Positions 10,608 through 20,024 of a DNA stretch of 64,000 nucleotides are shown piece by piece. Where the stretch lies: NCBI GenBank assembly GCA_002529455.1, contig NYMS01000062.1, positions 114,513 through 178,512 on the forward strand, read 5' to 3'. Each line of letters starts with the position of its first letter. Within the stretch, counting starts at the first letter, position 1. This stretch comes from Glycomyces fuscus. GTDB lineage: Bacteria > Actinomycetota > Actinomycetes > Streptosporangiales > Streptosporangiaceae. Under the pieces are notes generated by a model. That model worked only from the letters and a program-made list of their open reading frames with translations. It was not told the DNA's origin and made no database searches. Position numbers and translations under genes: made by a program.

Positions 10608-13484
10608 TCAGCCGGTGAAGGGGATCGTCACCGAGGCCCCGCCGTCGGGGCCGAGCAGGACCCGCGAGGACGCGTCGCCCAGGGCGCTCCACAGCTCGAC
10701 GCGGACGGAGCCGCCCTCCAGGTCGCCGAGGGACCCGTCGGCGCTCGTCGCGCCCTGGCCCTGGGTGTACTCCTCCCAGCCGGCCAGGTCGTTGGTGGCG
10801 AAGTAGCGGTAGGTCTCCGTGCGGTCGTCGGTGCCGTCGCCGTCCAGGTCGTAGACCACGCGGGCCTGGATCGCGTTGCCGACCGCGTTCCCGGAGTCCA
10901 CGGGCAGCGAGAACGCGGTGGCACCGCCGGTGTGGGTGCCGGTCAGGTCGTCGGCGCGCAGCACCACGCGGTCGTTCGGCGGCAGGCCGTCCTGGTTGCG
11001 CCCCCCGGCGGAGGCCACGGTGATCTCGTCGGCGGATCCGTGCGGGGTGCCCGAGAGCGAGGAGGGGGTCAGGTGGAGGCTGCCGTCGCCGACGTTGCCC
11101 TCGCCGGGGTCGCCCGGGTCGCCGGGGTCGCCGGGGCCGCCCGGGTCACCGCCGCCGCCCTCGCCCGTGGTGGAGGCCAGCGAGCGCGGCTCCACGTCCA
11201 GCTCGACGCCGTCGGAGAAGGTGACGGTCAGCGGGGAGGCGGAGGGGTTGAAGGCGACGTGGGTGCGCTCCCCGCCGTCGGTGAAGACGGCGTAGTGCGC
11301 GGTGTCGGCGGTGACGGAGGTGTCCACGGTGCCGACCTCGGCGAGTGTCGAGGTCCACTGGTAGGTGTGCGCCTTGGACTCGCCCGCCTCGGGCTCGTAG
11401 GTGTCCCACTGCTCGTCGAACATGCGCAGGGCGTCGTCCCCGTCGGAGAGCGCGCGGTGCGCCCAGTGGATGTCCCGCCAGATCTGCGGCTCGCGGCCGA
11501 GGCGGTCCACCAGGGACTCGTACATCGCTCCGGCGTGCTCGGGGTCGTAGCCGAGGTACAGCGATCCGGCGGTGATGGGCAGGTAGTTGATGCCGTAGTG
11601 CTCCTCCTCTCCGCCGTCCCACCAGATCCGGTAGTCGCCGCCGTCGCCCCACACCATGCCGACGACGTCGTGCCCGAAGTCCTCCGGGAAGGTGGTGCCC
11701 TCGCTGTCCTGCCAGTAGCGGGCGATGGCGGAGGCCTGGGTCGTGTGCAGGTACACGCCCAGGTCGCGCAGCTCCTCGTCGCCGGTCAGCGAACCGAACA
11801 GGGCCGTGGCGGCGGCGAAGTGCATGCCCTCGGAGGAGGACTCCTGGTTGTTGCCCGCGGCGAAGCCGGCGTGCCCGGAGGCCCAGCCGTGCCCGGCGTA
11901 GGGGGAGAAGGAGCGCAGGCGCGGGAACATGTCGCTGTCGGGGGCGGTCTCGGCCACGTCCCGGATCAGCAGGCGGACCATGCCGCCCCAGGCGTCCTCG
12001 TCGGCCCAGGCGTTGTCGTAGCGGGCGACGACGGCGGCCGCCGAGACGAAGTACCCGTAGTGGAAGTCGTGGTCGTTGACCTCGGTGGCGGCGCCGAAGC
12101 TGTCCGGGTAGCCGAGCATGGTGCCCCAGTCGGACTCGTAGGCGAACTGGCGCGTGCCCCCGGCGGTGAACCAGTCCTCCAGGCGCGTCCGGACCAGGTC
12201 CAGGAGCCTGTCGCGGGCCTCGGTGTGGCCGATGGAGTCGGCGATGGGCACCAGCTGGGCCAGCCTGCCCAGGGCCTTGCCGTCCCAGTAGGTGTCACCG
12301 GGTTCGGGGAAGTGCTCCTCCTCGGCCAGGACCTGGTCGATGAGCTGGCGCATCCGGTCGTGGTCGGCCGAGTCCACGGTCGGCAGGCTGGGCAGGACGC
12401 CCTGGGTGGTCAGCTCCGTGGTGAAGCTCGCCCCCTCCACCACGCGCATCTCACCGCGCGGCGAGGCGTAGGCCAGGTCGGTGAGGTCGCTGGTGGCGTT
12501 GTCCCACTGGTGGGGGTAGAGCGCCATCAGGGTGCCGCTCTCCTGCCCCTCGCGGGGCTCGGTCTCCAGCCGGTAGGTGCTGGTCAGGGTGGCGGCCGTC
12601 TCGTCGTAGTCGTACTCCACCCGGGAGCCGGTGACGAAGGAGTGGGCGTAGGGGGCGAACGCGTCCAGGTCCCCGGGGGAGGGCAGGACCGCCACGGAGT
12701 AGTGGCCCTCGGAGCCGGTCGGGGCGGTGAAGGTGTCGCCCGAGCGCGTCCAGGGGGCGTCGGAGGGGGCGAAGAGCGCGTAGTGGCGCCCGCCCACGCT
12801 GGCGCCGACCACGGAGCCGTCCTGGTGCCAGACCTCGGGGGTGCCGGAGAAGGTCACCTGGGCGTCGCCGCCCGCGGTGTCGGCGTAGGCGAAGGGCATC
12901 CCCTGGCCGATGGTCACGCGCAGGGTCCGCCCGGCGCCCTCCCAGTGCGCGGTGACGGTCCAGTCACCGTGGTCGGCGACCCGGGTGTCGGGGGAGTCCA
13001 GGCCGGCCACGCCCAGCGACAGGTCTGCGGTGTGGGGGTGCTCGTACTTGAGCCCGTCGCCGACGAGCCGGTGGTCCTCGGGGTAGCCCATCTCCAGCCC
13101 GCCCTCGTGGGGGTGGAAGCTGGCGGGGTGGGCGAAGAGGTTCTCACCGTGGGGGTTGTCGGGGTAGCGCTGGAAGATCAGCGACGACCACCACTCGTTG
13201 GTGGGGGCGGGCCCCTCGAAGTCGTCGGTCACCTTGGGGTCGACCGGGGCGCCGTTGAGGTCGGAGGGGCCGGGGGCGCCGGCGGGGAGGGTGTCGCTGT
13301 AGCCGCCGGATCCGACGGGGACCTCGGCGGCCACCGCTGCCGGCGGGGCGGAGGCCACGCCCGCGGCGCAGACCAGGGCGGTGGCGGCGGCCAGGACGCC
13401 CATGCGCGGGGACCGCGCGCGCCGTGCGGTCGTCGGTCCGCTGCGGGGGTGGTGGGGGGACGGTCGACTCCATGGGTGCTGCAT
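10608..13484 (-). CDS. secreted GH81 endo-beta-1,3-glucanase with C-terminal accessory domain
   Basis: This 958-residue exported enzyme hydrolyses internal beta-1,3-glucan links (laminarin, fungal wall or callose). A basic N-terminus and hydrophobic segment ending in AVAAEVP (about residues 28-54) form a signal peptide. The GH81 region includes PTNEWWSSLIF, the acid-bearing block NDHDFHYGYF (about 470) and NNQESSSEGMHF (about 550), as in family 81. A glycine/proline/aspartate linker (about 773-797) leads to a beta-rich domain (about 800-958), possibly a CBM56-like glucan-binding module; that name is tentative. Thermobifida fusca has a related Lam81A. A CelR/CebR-type box about 50 bases upstream suggests cello-oligosaccharide-responsive repression. 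The ATG follows gaaagg. Confidence 0.9.
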   Translation of the reverse strand: MQHPWSRPSPHHPRSGPTTARRARSPRMGVLAAATALVCAAGVASAPPAAVAAEVPVGSGGYSDTLPAGAPGPSDLNGAPVDPKVTDDFEGPAPTNEWWSSLIFQRYPDNPHGENLFAHPASFHPHEGGLEMGYPEDHRLVGDGLKYEHPHTADLSLGVAGLDSPDTRVADHGDWTVTAHWEGAGRTLRVTIGQGMPFAYADTAGGDAQVTFSGTPEVWHQDGSVVGASVGGRHYALFAPSDAPWTRSGDTFTAPTGSEGHYSVAVLPSPGDLDAFAPYAHSFVTGSRVEYDYDETAATLTSTYRLETEPREGQESGTLMALYPHQWDNATSDLTDLAYASPRGEMRVVEGASFTTELTTQGVLPSLPTVDSADHDRMRQLIDQVLAEEEHFPEPGDTYWDGKALGRLAQLVPIADSIGHTEARDRLLDLVRTRLEDWFTAGGTRQFAYESDWGTMLGYPDSFGAATEVNDHDFHYGYFVSAAAVVARYDNAWADEDAWGGMVRLLIRDVAETAPDSDMFPRLRSFSPYAGHGWASGHAGFAAGNNQESSSEGMHFAAATALFGSLTGDEELRDLGVYLHTTQASAIARYWQDSEGTTFPEDFGHDVVGMVWGDGGDYRIWWDGGEEEHYGINYLPITAGSLYLGYDPEHAGAMYESLVDRLGREPQIWRDIHWAHRALSDGDDALRMFDEQWDTYEPEAGESKAHTYQWTSTLAEVGTVDTSVTADTAHYAVFTDGGERTHVAFNPSASPLTVTFSDGVELDVEPRSLASTTGEGGGGDPGGPGDPGDPGDPGEGNVGDGSLHLTPSSLSGTPHGSADEITVASAGGRNQDGLPPNDRVVLRADDLTGTHTGGATAFSLPVDSGNAVGNAIQARVVYDLDGDGTDDRTETYRYFATNDLAGWEEYTQGQGATSADGSLGDLEGGSVRVELWSALGDASSRVLLGPDGGASVTIPFTG

Positions 13485-13790
13485 GGTGTGCCTTTCGCTT
13501 GCTTCCGCGGGAGAGCGCCCGCCGCGAGGGCGGGAGCGCTCCCAGGCCTGAGCCTTGGTGAATGAGTGTTCAGTTCCTGTCGGAGTAGCGCAATGCCGGG
13601 AAAGTGGAAAGTATCCTTACTGTTACCGGGAGTGTCAGCGCGTGTTACACGGGGACTCCGTTCCAGGTCGGCCGCGTGTCCGCTCCGGGGCGGACCGGAC
13701 CGGGGGACGGGGCGGCGGGGACGCGTCCGCGCGGAACCGGGCCTGTGGACGACCGCTCGACCGTCCCCCGGCTCTGGTACCAAGGGACGT
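13485..13790. promoter_or_regulatory. divergent promoter region of GH81 gene and recQ
   Basis: No gene is seen in these 306 bases apart from the CelR/CebR-like box near the glucanase end. The right end carries aaggga (13782-13787), the ribosome site for recQ. No clear -10/-35 pair was recognised for either gene. Confidence 0.4.
13531..13544 (-). promoter_or_regulatory. CelR/CebR-like operator upstream of the GH81 gene
   Basis: Reading toward the glucanase, the site is TGGGAGCGCTCCCG. It matches 13 of 14 positions of the TGGGAGCGCTCCCA box bound by LacI-family CelR (Thermobifida) and CebR (Streptomyces), with a perfect 12-base palindrome at 13532-13543. A degenerate second copy, GGGAGAGCGCCC, lies at 13509-13520, closer to the ATG at 13484. 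The binding protein is not encoded in this window. Confidence 0.75.
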
Positions 13791-15962
13791 ATGGCCACAC
13801 CCATCCCTGACAGCACCGCTTCCACCGCCGCGCCCGACGGCGCGCTGCGCGAGCGCGCCGAGGCGCACCTGCGCGCCCTGGCCGGGGAGTCCGCCCGGCT
13901 GCGCGAGGACCAGTGGACCGCCATCCACGCCCTGGCCGCCGAGCACCGCAGAGCCCTCGTCGTCCAGCGCACCGGCTGGGGCAAGTCGGCGGTGTACTTC
14001 GTGGCCACCGCCCTCCGGCGCGCTGAGGGGGCGGGCCCCACCGTCATCGTCTCCCCGCTGCTGGCGCTGATGCGCAACCAGATCGCCGCGGCCGAGCGCG
14101 CGGGCATCCACGCGCGCACCATCAACAGCTCCAACACCACCGACTGGGAGAACGCCTACGCCGACGTGGCCGCGGGCCGGGTCGACGTGCTGCTCGTCAG
14201 CCCCGAGCGCCTCAACAACCCCGAGTTCCGCGACCGGGTCCTGCCCGAGCTGGCCGCGGGGGCGGGCCTGGTCGTCATCGACGAGGCCCACTGCGTCTCC
14301 GACTGGGGGCACGACTTCCGCCCCGACTACCGGCGCATCCGCTCCCTGCTGCACGACCTGCCCGAGGGCGTCCCGGTGCTGGCCACCACCGCCACCGCCA
14401 ACGAGCGCGTCACCCGCGACGTCGCCGAGCAGCTCCAGGCGGGCGGCGAGCGCGGCGACACCCTGGTCCTGCGCGGGTCCCTGGAGCGCGAGAGCCTGCG
14501 CCTGGCCGTGGTCGAACTGCCCGACCCCACCGCCCGGCTCAGCTGGCTGGCCGAGCACCTGCCCAAGATCCAGGGCTCGGGCATCGTCTACGCGCTCACC
14601 GTCAGCGCGGCCCAGGAGACCGCCCGCTTCCTCGCCCAGCAGGGCATGGAGGTGCGCGCCTACACCGGCCAGACCGACCCCGACGAACGCCGCGAGGCCG
14701 AGGACGACCTGCTCGCCAACCGGGTCAAGGCGCTGGTCGCCACCAGCGCGCTGGGCATGGGCTTCGACAAGCCGGACCTGGGCTTCGTCGTCCACCTGGG
14801 CGCCCCGCAGTCCCCGATCTCCTACTACCAGCAGGTCGGCCGCGCCGGACGCGGCGTGCAGCGGGCCGAGGCGGTCCTGCTGCCCGGCCGCGAGGACACC
14901 CGCATCTGGGAGTACTTCGCCGGACTGTCCTTCCCGCCCGAGCAGACCGTGCGCCAGACCCTGGACGCGCTCGCCGAGGCCGGCGGGCCGCTGTCCGTCG
15001 CACACCTGGAGACCCGGGTGGACCTGCGCCGTACCCGCCTGGAGCAGATGCTCAAGGTGCTGGACGTGGACGGGGCCGTGCGCCGGGTGCGGGGCGGCTG
15101 GGAGGCCACCGGCCGACCGTGGACCTACGACGCCGAGCGGTACGCGGCCGTCAGCCGGGCACGCGAGCGCGAACAGCGCGCCATGCTCGACTACCTCGAC
15201 CTCGACACCTGCCGGATGGAGTTCCTGCGCCGCCAGCTGGACGACCCCCAGGCCGTGCCCTGCGGACGCTGCGACGTGTGCACGGGCGAGTACTGGCCCG
15301 CGGACGTCGACTCCACCCGGCGCGAGGCCGCGGCCGAGCACCTGGACCGGCCGGGAGCGCCGATCGCGCCCAGGCGCCAGTGGCCGACCGGGATGGCCAC
15401 CCTGGGCGTGGACCTGTCCGGGAAGATCGCCGAGGAGCTCCGGGCGGGGGAGGGTCGGGCCCTGGGCCGCCTCACCGACATCGGCTGGGGCAACGAGCTG
15501 CGCCGCGTCCTGGCCGCCGACGCCCCCGACGCGCCCGTGGACGAGCGCGTGCTCCAGGGCGTGGTGCGCGTCCTGGCCGACTGGGACTGGGCGCAGCGCC
15601 CCGTCGGGGTGGTGGCGATGCCCTCGCTCACCCGCCCCGGGATGATCACCGACCTGGCCGAGCGGCTGTCCCGGCTCGGGCGGCTGGCCCCTCTGGGGGC
15701 GCTGGAGTACCGCACCGAGCGGGGGACCGGGCCGCGCAGGCACAACAGCGCCATGCGCCTGGAACAGGTCTACGCCGCACTCGTGGCGGGGGAGGAGCTC
15801 ACCGAGCGGATGGCGCGGCTGCAGGAGCGGACGCCCGGGCCGGTGCTGCTGGTCGACGACGTCACCGACACCGGCTGGAGCCTCACGGTGGGCGCCGCCC
15901 TGCTCCGCAGAGCCGGAGCGCCCCAGGTGCTGCCGCTGACCCTGGCCACCGCCGGGGGGTGA
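13791..15962 (+). CDS. recQ: RecQ family 3'-5' DNA helicase with C-terminal phosphoribosyltransferase-like domain
   Basis: The 723-residue protein unwinds DNA using ATP. Helicase motifs include RTGWGKSAVYF (Walker A, residues 60-70), DEAHCVSDWGHDFRP (about 164), ATSALGMGFDKPDLGFVVH and the motif VI block YYQQVGRAGRG. A RecQ zinc site follows: CRMEFLRRQL ... CGRCDVC (about 473-496). The C-terminal 200 residues hold VLLVDDVTDTGWSL (about 684-697), the PRPP-binding signature of type I phosphoribosyltransferases. It replaces the usual HRDC domain. ATG 13791 with aaggga upstream fixes the start. The fusion resembles long actinobacterial RecQ proteins; a role in genome maintenance is inferred, and the job of the second domain is unknown. 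Confidence 0.9.
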   Translation: MATPIPDSTASTAAPDGALRERAEAHLRALAGESARLREDQWTAIHALAAEHRRALVVQRTGWGKSAVYFVATALRRAEGAGPTVIVSPLLALMRNQIAAAERAGIHARTINSSNTTDWENAYADVAAGRVDVLLVSPERLNNPEFRDRVLPELAAGAGLVVIDEAHCVSDWGHDFRPDYRRIRSLLHDLPEGVPVLATTATANERVTRDVAEQLQAGGERGDTLVLRGSLERESLRLAVVELPDPTARLSWLAEHLPKIQGSGIVYALTVSAAQETARFLAQQGMEVRAYTGQTDPDERREAEDDLLANRVKALVATSALGMGFDKPDLGFVVHLGAPQSPISYYQQVGRAGRGVQRAEAVLLPGREDTRIWEYFAGLSFPPEQTVRQTLDALAEAGGPLSVAHLETRVDLRRTRLEQMLKVLDVDGAVRRVRGGWEATGRPWTYDAERYAAVSRAREREQRAMLDYLDLDTCRMEFLRRQLDDPQAVPCGRCDVCTGEYWPADVDSTRREAAAEHLDRPGAPIAPRRQWPTGMATLGVDLSGKIAEELRAGEGRALGRLTDIGWGNELRRVLAADAPDAPVDERVLQGVVRVLADWDWAQRPVGVVAMPSLTRPGMITDLAERLSRLGRLAPLGALEYRTERGTGPRRHNSAMRLEQVYAALVAGEELTERMARLQERTPGPVLLVDDVTDTGWSLTVGAALLRRAGAPQVLPLTLATAGG

Positions 15963-16000
15963 GTACGGCCGTGCTCACCGGGGCGTCGGGGGGAGGGGGC

Positions 16001-16945
16001 TCAGCGGATGCGCTGGCCGCGCGGTGCGCCGCGGCGCACCGGCTGGCCCTCGCCCAGGTCCGGGCGGGCGCCCGGCTGGTGCAGGGCGCGCGCCGCCAGG
16101 CGGTGGGCCCGGCTCAGCGCCTCCTTGGGGTGGCGGCCGAGCAGCCAGGCGGGCAGGAAACCGGCGATGAACGCGTCACCGGCGCCCACCGAACCCGGGG
16201 AGGGCTCCACCGGCTCGGCCGGCGCGGTCACGCAGTCGTCGCGGGTCTTGGAGGCCCACAGGCCGCCCTTCTCGCCGAGCTTGAGGACCACGTTCGGGTA
16301 CCAGGCGGTCAGCACCTTCGCGGCGGCCTCGGGCTCGTCCCGGCCGGTCAGCACCCGGGCCTGGTCGACGTTGGCGAACAGCAGGCGCGCGCCCTGCGTC
16401 CAGTCCAGGAAGTTCTCCGCGCCCGCTCTCTCCAGCGGGGCGTGCGAACCGCCGTCCACCGAGATCGACATCCCGCTCTCGCGGGCCATCCGCAGCGCCA
16501 CCCGGGCGGCGCGCCGGGAGTCGTCGTTGATGAGCGTGTACCCCGACACGTGCAGGTGCCCGTCCGGGCCGAACACGTCGCGGGGCAGGTCCTCGGGCTG
16601 CAGGCGGGCGTTGGCGCCCGGGTCGCTCAGCATCGTCCGGTCGCCCCGGTGGGTGATCATCACCACGCAGGTGCCGGTGGGCCGCTCCGGATCCATCACC
16701 ATGCGCGAGTCCAGGCCGTAGCCCATGAGTTCCATCTCACGGGTACGGCCGGTGATGTCGGAGCCGCGGCGGCCGACGAACGTGGTGTCGGTGCCCTCCA
16801 CGGCCAGCCACGAGGCGATGTTCGCCCCCGATCCGCCGCCGTACATGATCACGGACGCCGGAGTGTCGCTGCCGCGGGCCAACGGGTGGAACGCGCGCGC
16901 GACGGCGTCGGTCATCAGGTCACCGATCACGACCACTCGTGTCAT
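16001..16945 (-). CDS. PfkB family carbohydrate kinase
   Basis: This 314-residue kinase has the ribokinase-fold signatures: the N-terminal strand VVVIGDLMTD, the glycine-rich YGGGSGANIASWLA, and the C-terminal signature PSPGSVGAGDAFIAGF whose GAGD holds the catalytic aspartate. It phosphorylates a sugar or nucleoside hydroxyl with ATP; the substrate cannot be assigned. ATG 16945 (MTRVVVIG) is chosen over an ATG/GTG five codons upstream as the better family fit. It converges with recQ and is divergent from the GNAT/acyl-CoA-synthetase fusion, so it is probably monocistronic. Confidence 0.88.
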   Translation of the reverse strand: MTRVVVIGDLMTDAVARAFHPLARGSDTPASVIMYGGGSGANIASWLAVEGTDTTFVGRRGSDITGRTREMELMGYGLDSRMVMDPERPTGTCVVMITHRGDRTMLSDPGANARLQPEDLPRDVFGPDGHLHVSGYTLINDDSRRAARVALRMARESGMSISVDGGSHAPLERAGAENFLDWTQGARLLFANVDQARVLTGRDEPEAAAKVLTAWYPNVVLKLGEKGGLWASKTRDDCVTAPAEPVEPSPGSVGAGDAFIAGFLPAWLLGRHPKEALSRAHRLAARALHQPGARPDLGEGQPVRRGAPRGQRIR

Positions 16946-17235
16946 TTCGCCAGCCACCACCGAGGGTTATCAGAATCCGTGCTCGCACGACGTTAACAGG
17001 TCAACCGTCAGCGGCGTGTAACGAAGTGACAGCACCCCGGCCACACCGCCTCCGGCACCCCCGTGGGACCGCGATCCCCCACGGGGCGGCCGATCCGGTC
17101 CGCGGCCCGGGACACGGTCCCGGCCCGCGCGCCCGGCTGCGGGGGGACACACCGTGCGCGGTTCCGAGCGGTGTTTTCGCGCCGCCCGCACGGACTTTCC
17201 CCGGATTCGGCCGTTTGTCGTCTAGTCTCGCAGTC

Positions 17236-19956
17236 GTGCAGTCCTACCCGAACCACTGGGAAGCCGACGTCGTCCTGACCGACGGAGGCACCGCGCACCT
17301 GCGCCCCATCACCCCCGAAGACGCTGACCTGCTCCGCGAGTTCCACTCCCGTCTCTCACCGGAGACCATCTACTACCGGTTCTTCGCGCCCTATCCCAAG
17401 CTCTCCGACCGCGACGTCAAACGCTTCACCACGGTCGACTACGAGGACCGCGTGGCGCTGGTCGCCACCATCTCCGACTCCCTCGTCTCCGTGGTGCGCT
17501 ACGACAAGGTGGCGCCGGAGGAGGCGGAGGTCGCCTTCGTCGTGGAGGACGCCCACCAGGGCCGCGGCCTGGCCTCGGTCATGCTGGAGCACATCGGCGC
17601 CGCCGCGCGCGAGCGCGGCGTGCGCCGCTTCATCGCCGACGTGCTGCCCGAGAACCGGCGCATGATCAACGTCTTCCGCGAGGCCGGGTACACCGCCCAG
17701 CAGACCTTCGACGAGGGCGTCATCCGCCTCACCCTGGACCTCCAGCCCACCGACGACTCCACCGAGGTCATGCGGGCCCGCGAACAGCGCGCCGAGTCGC
17801 GCTCCATCGCCCGCCTGCTCTTTCCGAACTCGGTCGCGGTCATCGGCGCCAGCCGCACCGCGCACACCATCGGCCAGACCGCCCTGCGCAACCTCCTCGG
17901 CGGGGAGTTCCAGGGCCCGGTCTACCCCGTCCACCCCGAGGCCAAGGCGGTCGTGGGCGTGCGCGCCTACCCCTCGGTCCTGGACATCCCCGACCAGGTC
18001 GACCTCGCCGTCGTGGCGGTGCGCGCCGACATGGTCGTGGACGTGGTCGAGCAGTGCGCCGACAAGGGCGTGCACGGCCTCGTCGTGGTCAGCTCCGGGT
18101 TCGGCGAGACCGGACCCGAGGGCCGCGCCCGCCAGGACGAGCTGGTGCGCACCGCGCGCGCGGCCGGGATGAGGGTGGTCGGCCCCAACTGCCTGGGCAT
18201 CGCCAACACCGACCCCTCGGTCTCGCTCAACGCCACCCTGTCCCCGGACCTGCCGCCCACGGGCACGATCGGGTTCTTCTCCCAGTCCGGCGCGCTGGGC
18301 CGGGCCATCCTCCAGCGGGTGGCCGAGCGCGGCATGGGCCTGTCCACCTTCGTCTCGGCGGGCAACCGCGCCGACGTGTCCGGCAACGACCTCATGCAGT
18401 ACTGGCAGGAGGACCCGGCCACGGAGGTGGTGCTCCAGTACCTGGAGTCGCTGGGCAACCCGCGCAAGTTCACCCGTCTGGCCCGGCGCCTGGCCAAGCA
18501 GAAGCCGGTCGTGGCGGTGCGCAGCGGCGGCTCGGCGCGGACCACGCCCACCGGCCACGCCGCGGGCGGGCTCTCCCTGCCCGACTACGCGGTCACCTCG
18601 CTCTTCCAGCAGGCCGGAGTGGTGCGGGTGGACGACATCACGCAGATGTTCGACGCCGCCCAGGTGTTCGCCTACCAGCCCCTGCCCCAGGGGCCCCGGG
18701 TGGGCATCATCGGCAACTCCGACTCCCTGGAGCTGCTGGTCAAGGACGCGGCCGTCCGCCAGGGGCTCAAGCCGCACGACCCGGTCAACCTCGGCCCCCA
18801 GGCCACCGCGGAGGACTTCGACCGCGCCCTGGAGGCGGCCCTGGCCGCCGAGGACGTGCACTCGGTCGTGGTCGTGTTCGTCCCCGCGCTGCACCCCATC
18901 TCCGACGACGTCGCCCGGGTGCTGCGGGCCCGCTCCCTGGACTCGGCCAAGCCCATCGTCACCACCTATCTGGCACGCCAGGGGGTTCCCGAGGAGCTGC
19001 GCCACGTCGGCGAGCGGGGCCAGACCCTGCGCGGCTCGGTGCCCTCCTACCCCTCGCCCGAGGACGCCGTGCGCGCCCTGGCCTACGCCACCCGCTACGC
19101 CCAGTGGCGCAACCGCAAGCCCGGACGCCACCCCGAGCTGCCCGACATCGACGGGGCCCGGGCCCGCGCCACCATCGTCCGCGCGCTCAAGAACGCCGCG
19201 CCCTCGGCGGAGGAGGTCGCCTGGTTCGGCGGCGAGCGCCGCTACGACGAGGAGACGGCGATCTCCGGCGAGGACGCCCGCGACCTGCTGGCCTGCTACG
19301 GCATCTCCGCCTACCCCGACATCCCGGTGTCGACGGAGGAGGAGGCCGTGGTGGCCGCGGGCCAGCTGGGCTACCCGGCGGTGGTCAAGGCCGACTCCCC
19401 GGACCTGCGCCTGCGCGCGGGCGGCACGTTCGTCCGCGCCGACCTGCGCACCCCCGACGACGTGCGCAGCGCCTTCGCGGCCCTGCACGACCGCTTCGGC
19501 GACGAGGCCTCGCTGGTCGTGCAGCGCATGGTGGCTCCCGGGGTGCCCACGGTCATCCGGGCGGGCGACAACCAGTCCTTCGGCTCGGTGGTCTCCTTCG
19601 GGCTGGCGGACGTGACCGCCGAACTGCTCGACGACCGGGCGTTCCGGCTGGCTCCGCTCACCGACATGGACGCCGCCGACCTCATCCACGCCGTGCGGGC
19701 CGCACCGCTGCTGTTCGGGCTGCCCGCGGGCGCGACCTCGCTCGCGGAGCAGCCCAACGTGGAGGCCCTGGAGGAACTCCTCATCCGGGTGTCGCGCCTG
19801 GTGGAGGCCTTCCCCGAGATCGGCTACGTCGACCTGGACCCGGTCCTGGTCAACGCCACCGGCGCCCACGTGCTGGGCGCGCGCATCTGGCTGCGGGAGG
19901 CCCCCGACGTGCGGCCCGACGCCGGGCCCCGGCGACTGCGCGGGGTGACGTTCTGA
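17236..19956 (+). CDS. GNAT acetyltransferase fused to NDP-forming acyl-CoA synthetase domains (Pat-like)
   Basis: The 906-residue protein begins with a GNAT domain (about 20-165; EDAHQGRGLASVMLEHI holds the acetyl-CoA site). CoA-binding and ligase domains of ADP-forming acetyl-CoA synthetase follow (FPNSVAVIGASR, VGPNCLGIANTD, GFFSQSGALGRAIL), then a C-terminal ATP-grasp (about 680-900). In ATP-grasp the canonical HKSDxGG element reads LRLRAGGTF, so synthetase activity is probably lost and the region may sense acetyl-CoA or a nucleotide. Related actinobacterial and enterobacterial Pat proteins acetylate lysines, for example on acetyl-CoA synthetase. The GTG start at 17236 lies 7 bases after a TAGTCT hexamer (17223-17228) with no Shine-Dalgarno, so the transcript may be leaderless. 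Confidence 0.85.
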   Translation: MQSYPNHWEADVVLTDGGTAHLRPITPEDADLLREFHSRLSPETIYYRFFAPYPKLSDRDVKRFTTVDYEDRVALVATISDSLVSVVRYDKVAPEEAEVAFVVEDAHQGRGLASVMLEHIGAAARERGVRRFIADVLPENRRMINVFREAGYTAQQTFDEGVIRLTLDLQPTDDSTEVMRAREQRAESRSIARLLFPNSVAVIGASRTAHTIGQTALRNLLGGEFQGPVYPVHPEAKAVVGVRAYPSVLDIPDQVDLAVVAVRADMVVDVVEQCADKGVHGLVVVSSGFGETGPEGRARQDELVRTARAAGMRVVGPNCLGIANTDPSVSLNATLSPDLPPTGTIGFFSQSGALGRAILQRVAERGMGLSTFVSAGNRADVSGNDLMQYWQEDPATEVVLQYLESLGNPRKFTRLARRLAKQKPVVAVRSGGSARTTPTGHAAGGLSLPDYAVTSLFQQAGVVRVDDITQMFDAAQVFAYQPLPQGPRVGIIGNSDSLELLVKDAAVRQGLKPHDPVNLGPQATAEDFDRALEAALAAEDVHSVVVVFVPALHPISDDVARVLRARSLDSAKPIVTTYLARQGVPEELRHVGERGQTLRGSVPSYPSPEDAVRALAYATRYAQWRNRKPGRHPELPDIDGARARATIVRALKNAAPSAEEVAWFGGERRYDEETAISGEDARDLLACYGISAYPDIPVSTEEEAVVAAGQLGYPAVVKADSPDLRLRAGGTFVRADLRTPDDVRSAFAALHDRFGDEASLVVQRMVAPGVPTVIRAGDNQSFGSVVSFGLADVTAELLDDRAFRLAPLTDMDAADLIHAVRAAPLLFGLPAGATSLAEQPNVEALEELLIRVSRLVEAFPEIGYVDLDPVLVNATGAHVLGARIWLREAPDVRPDAGPRRLRGVTF

Positions 19957-20024
19957 TCATGGGGTGGGCATCCCGTTTCACGTCCCGGTCGCGAAGTGTC
20001 ACGGGAAAGGGGCAGGATAGGAGT

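Noticed and set aside
10443..13565. 1040-codon open frame antisense to the GH81 glucanase
   Set aside because: It is a low-complexity Gly/Val shadow. The minus strand carries the signal peptide, catalytic blocks and ribosome site.
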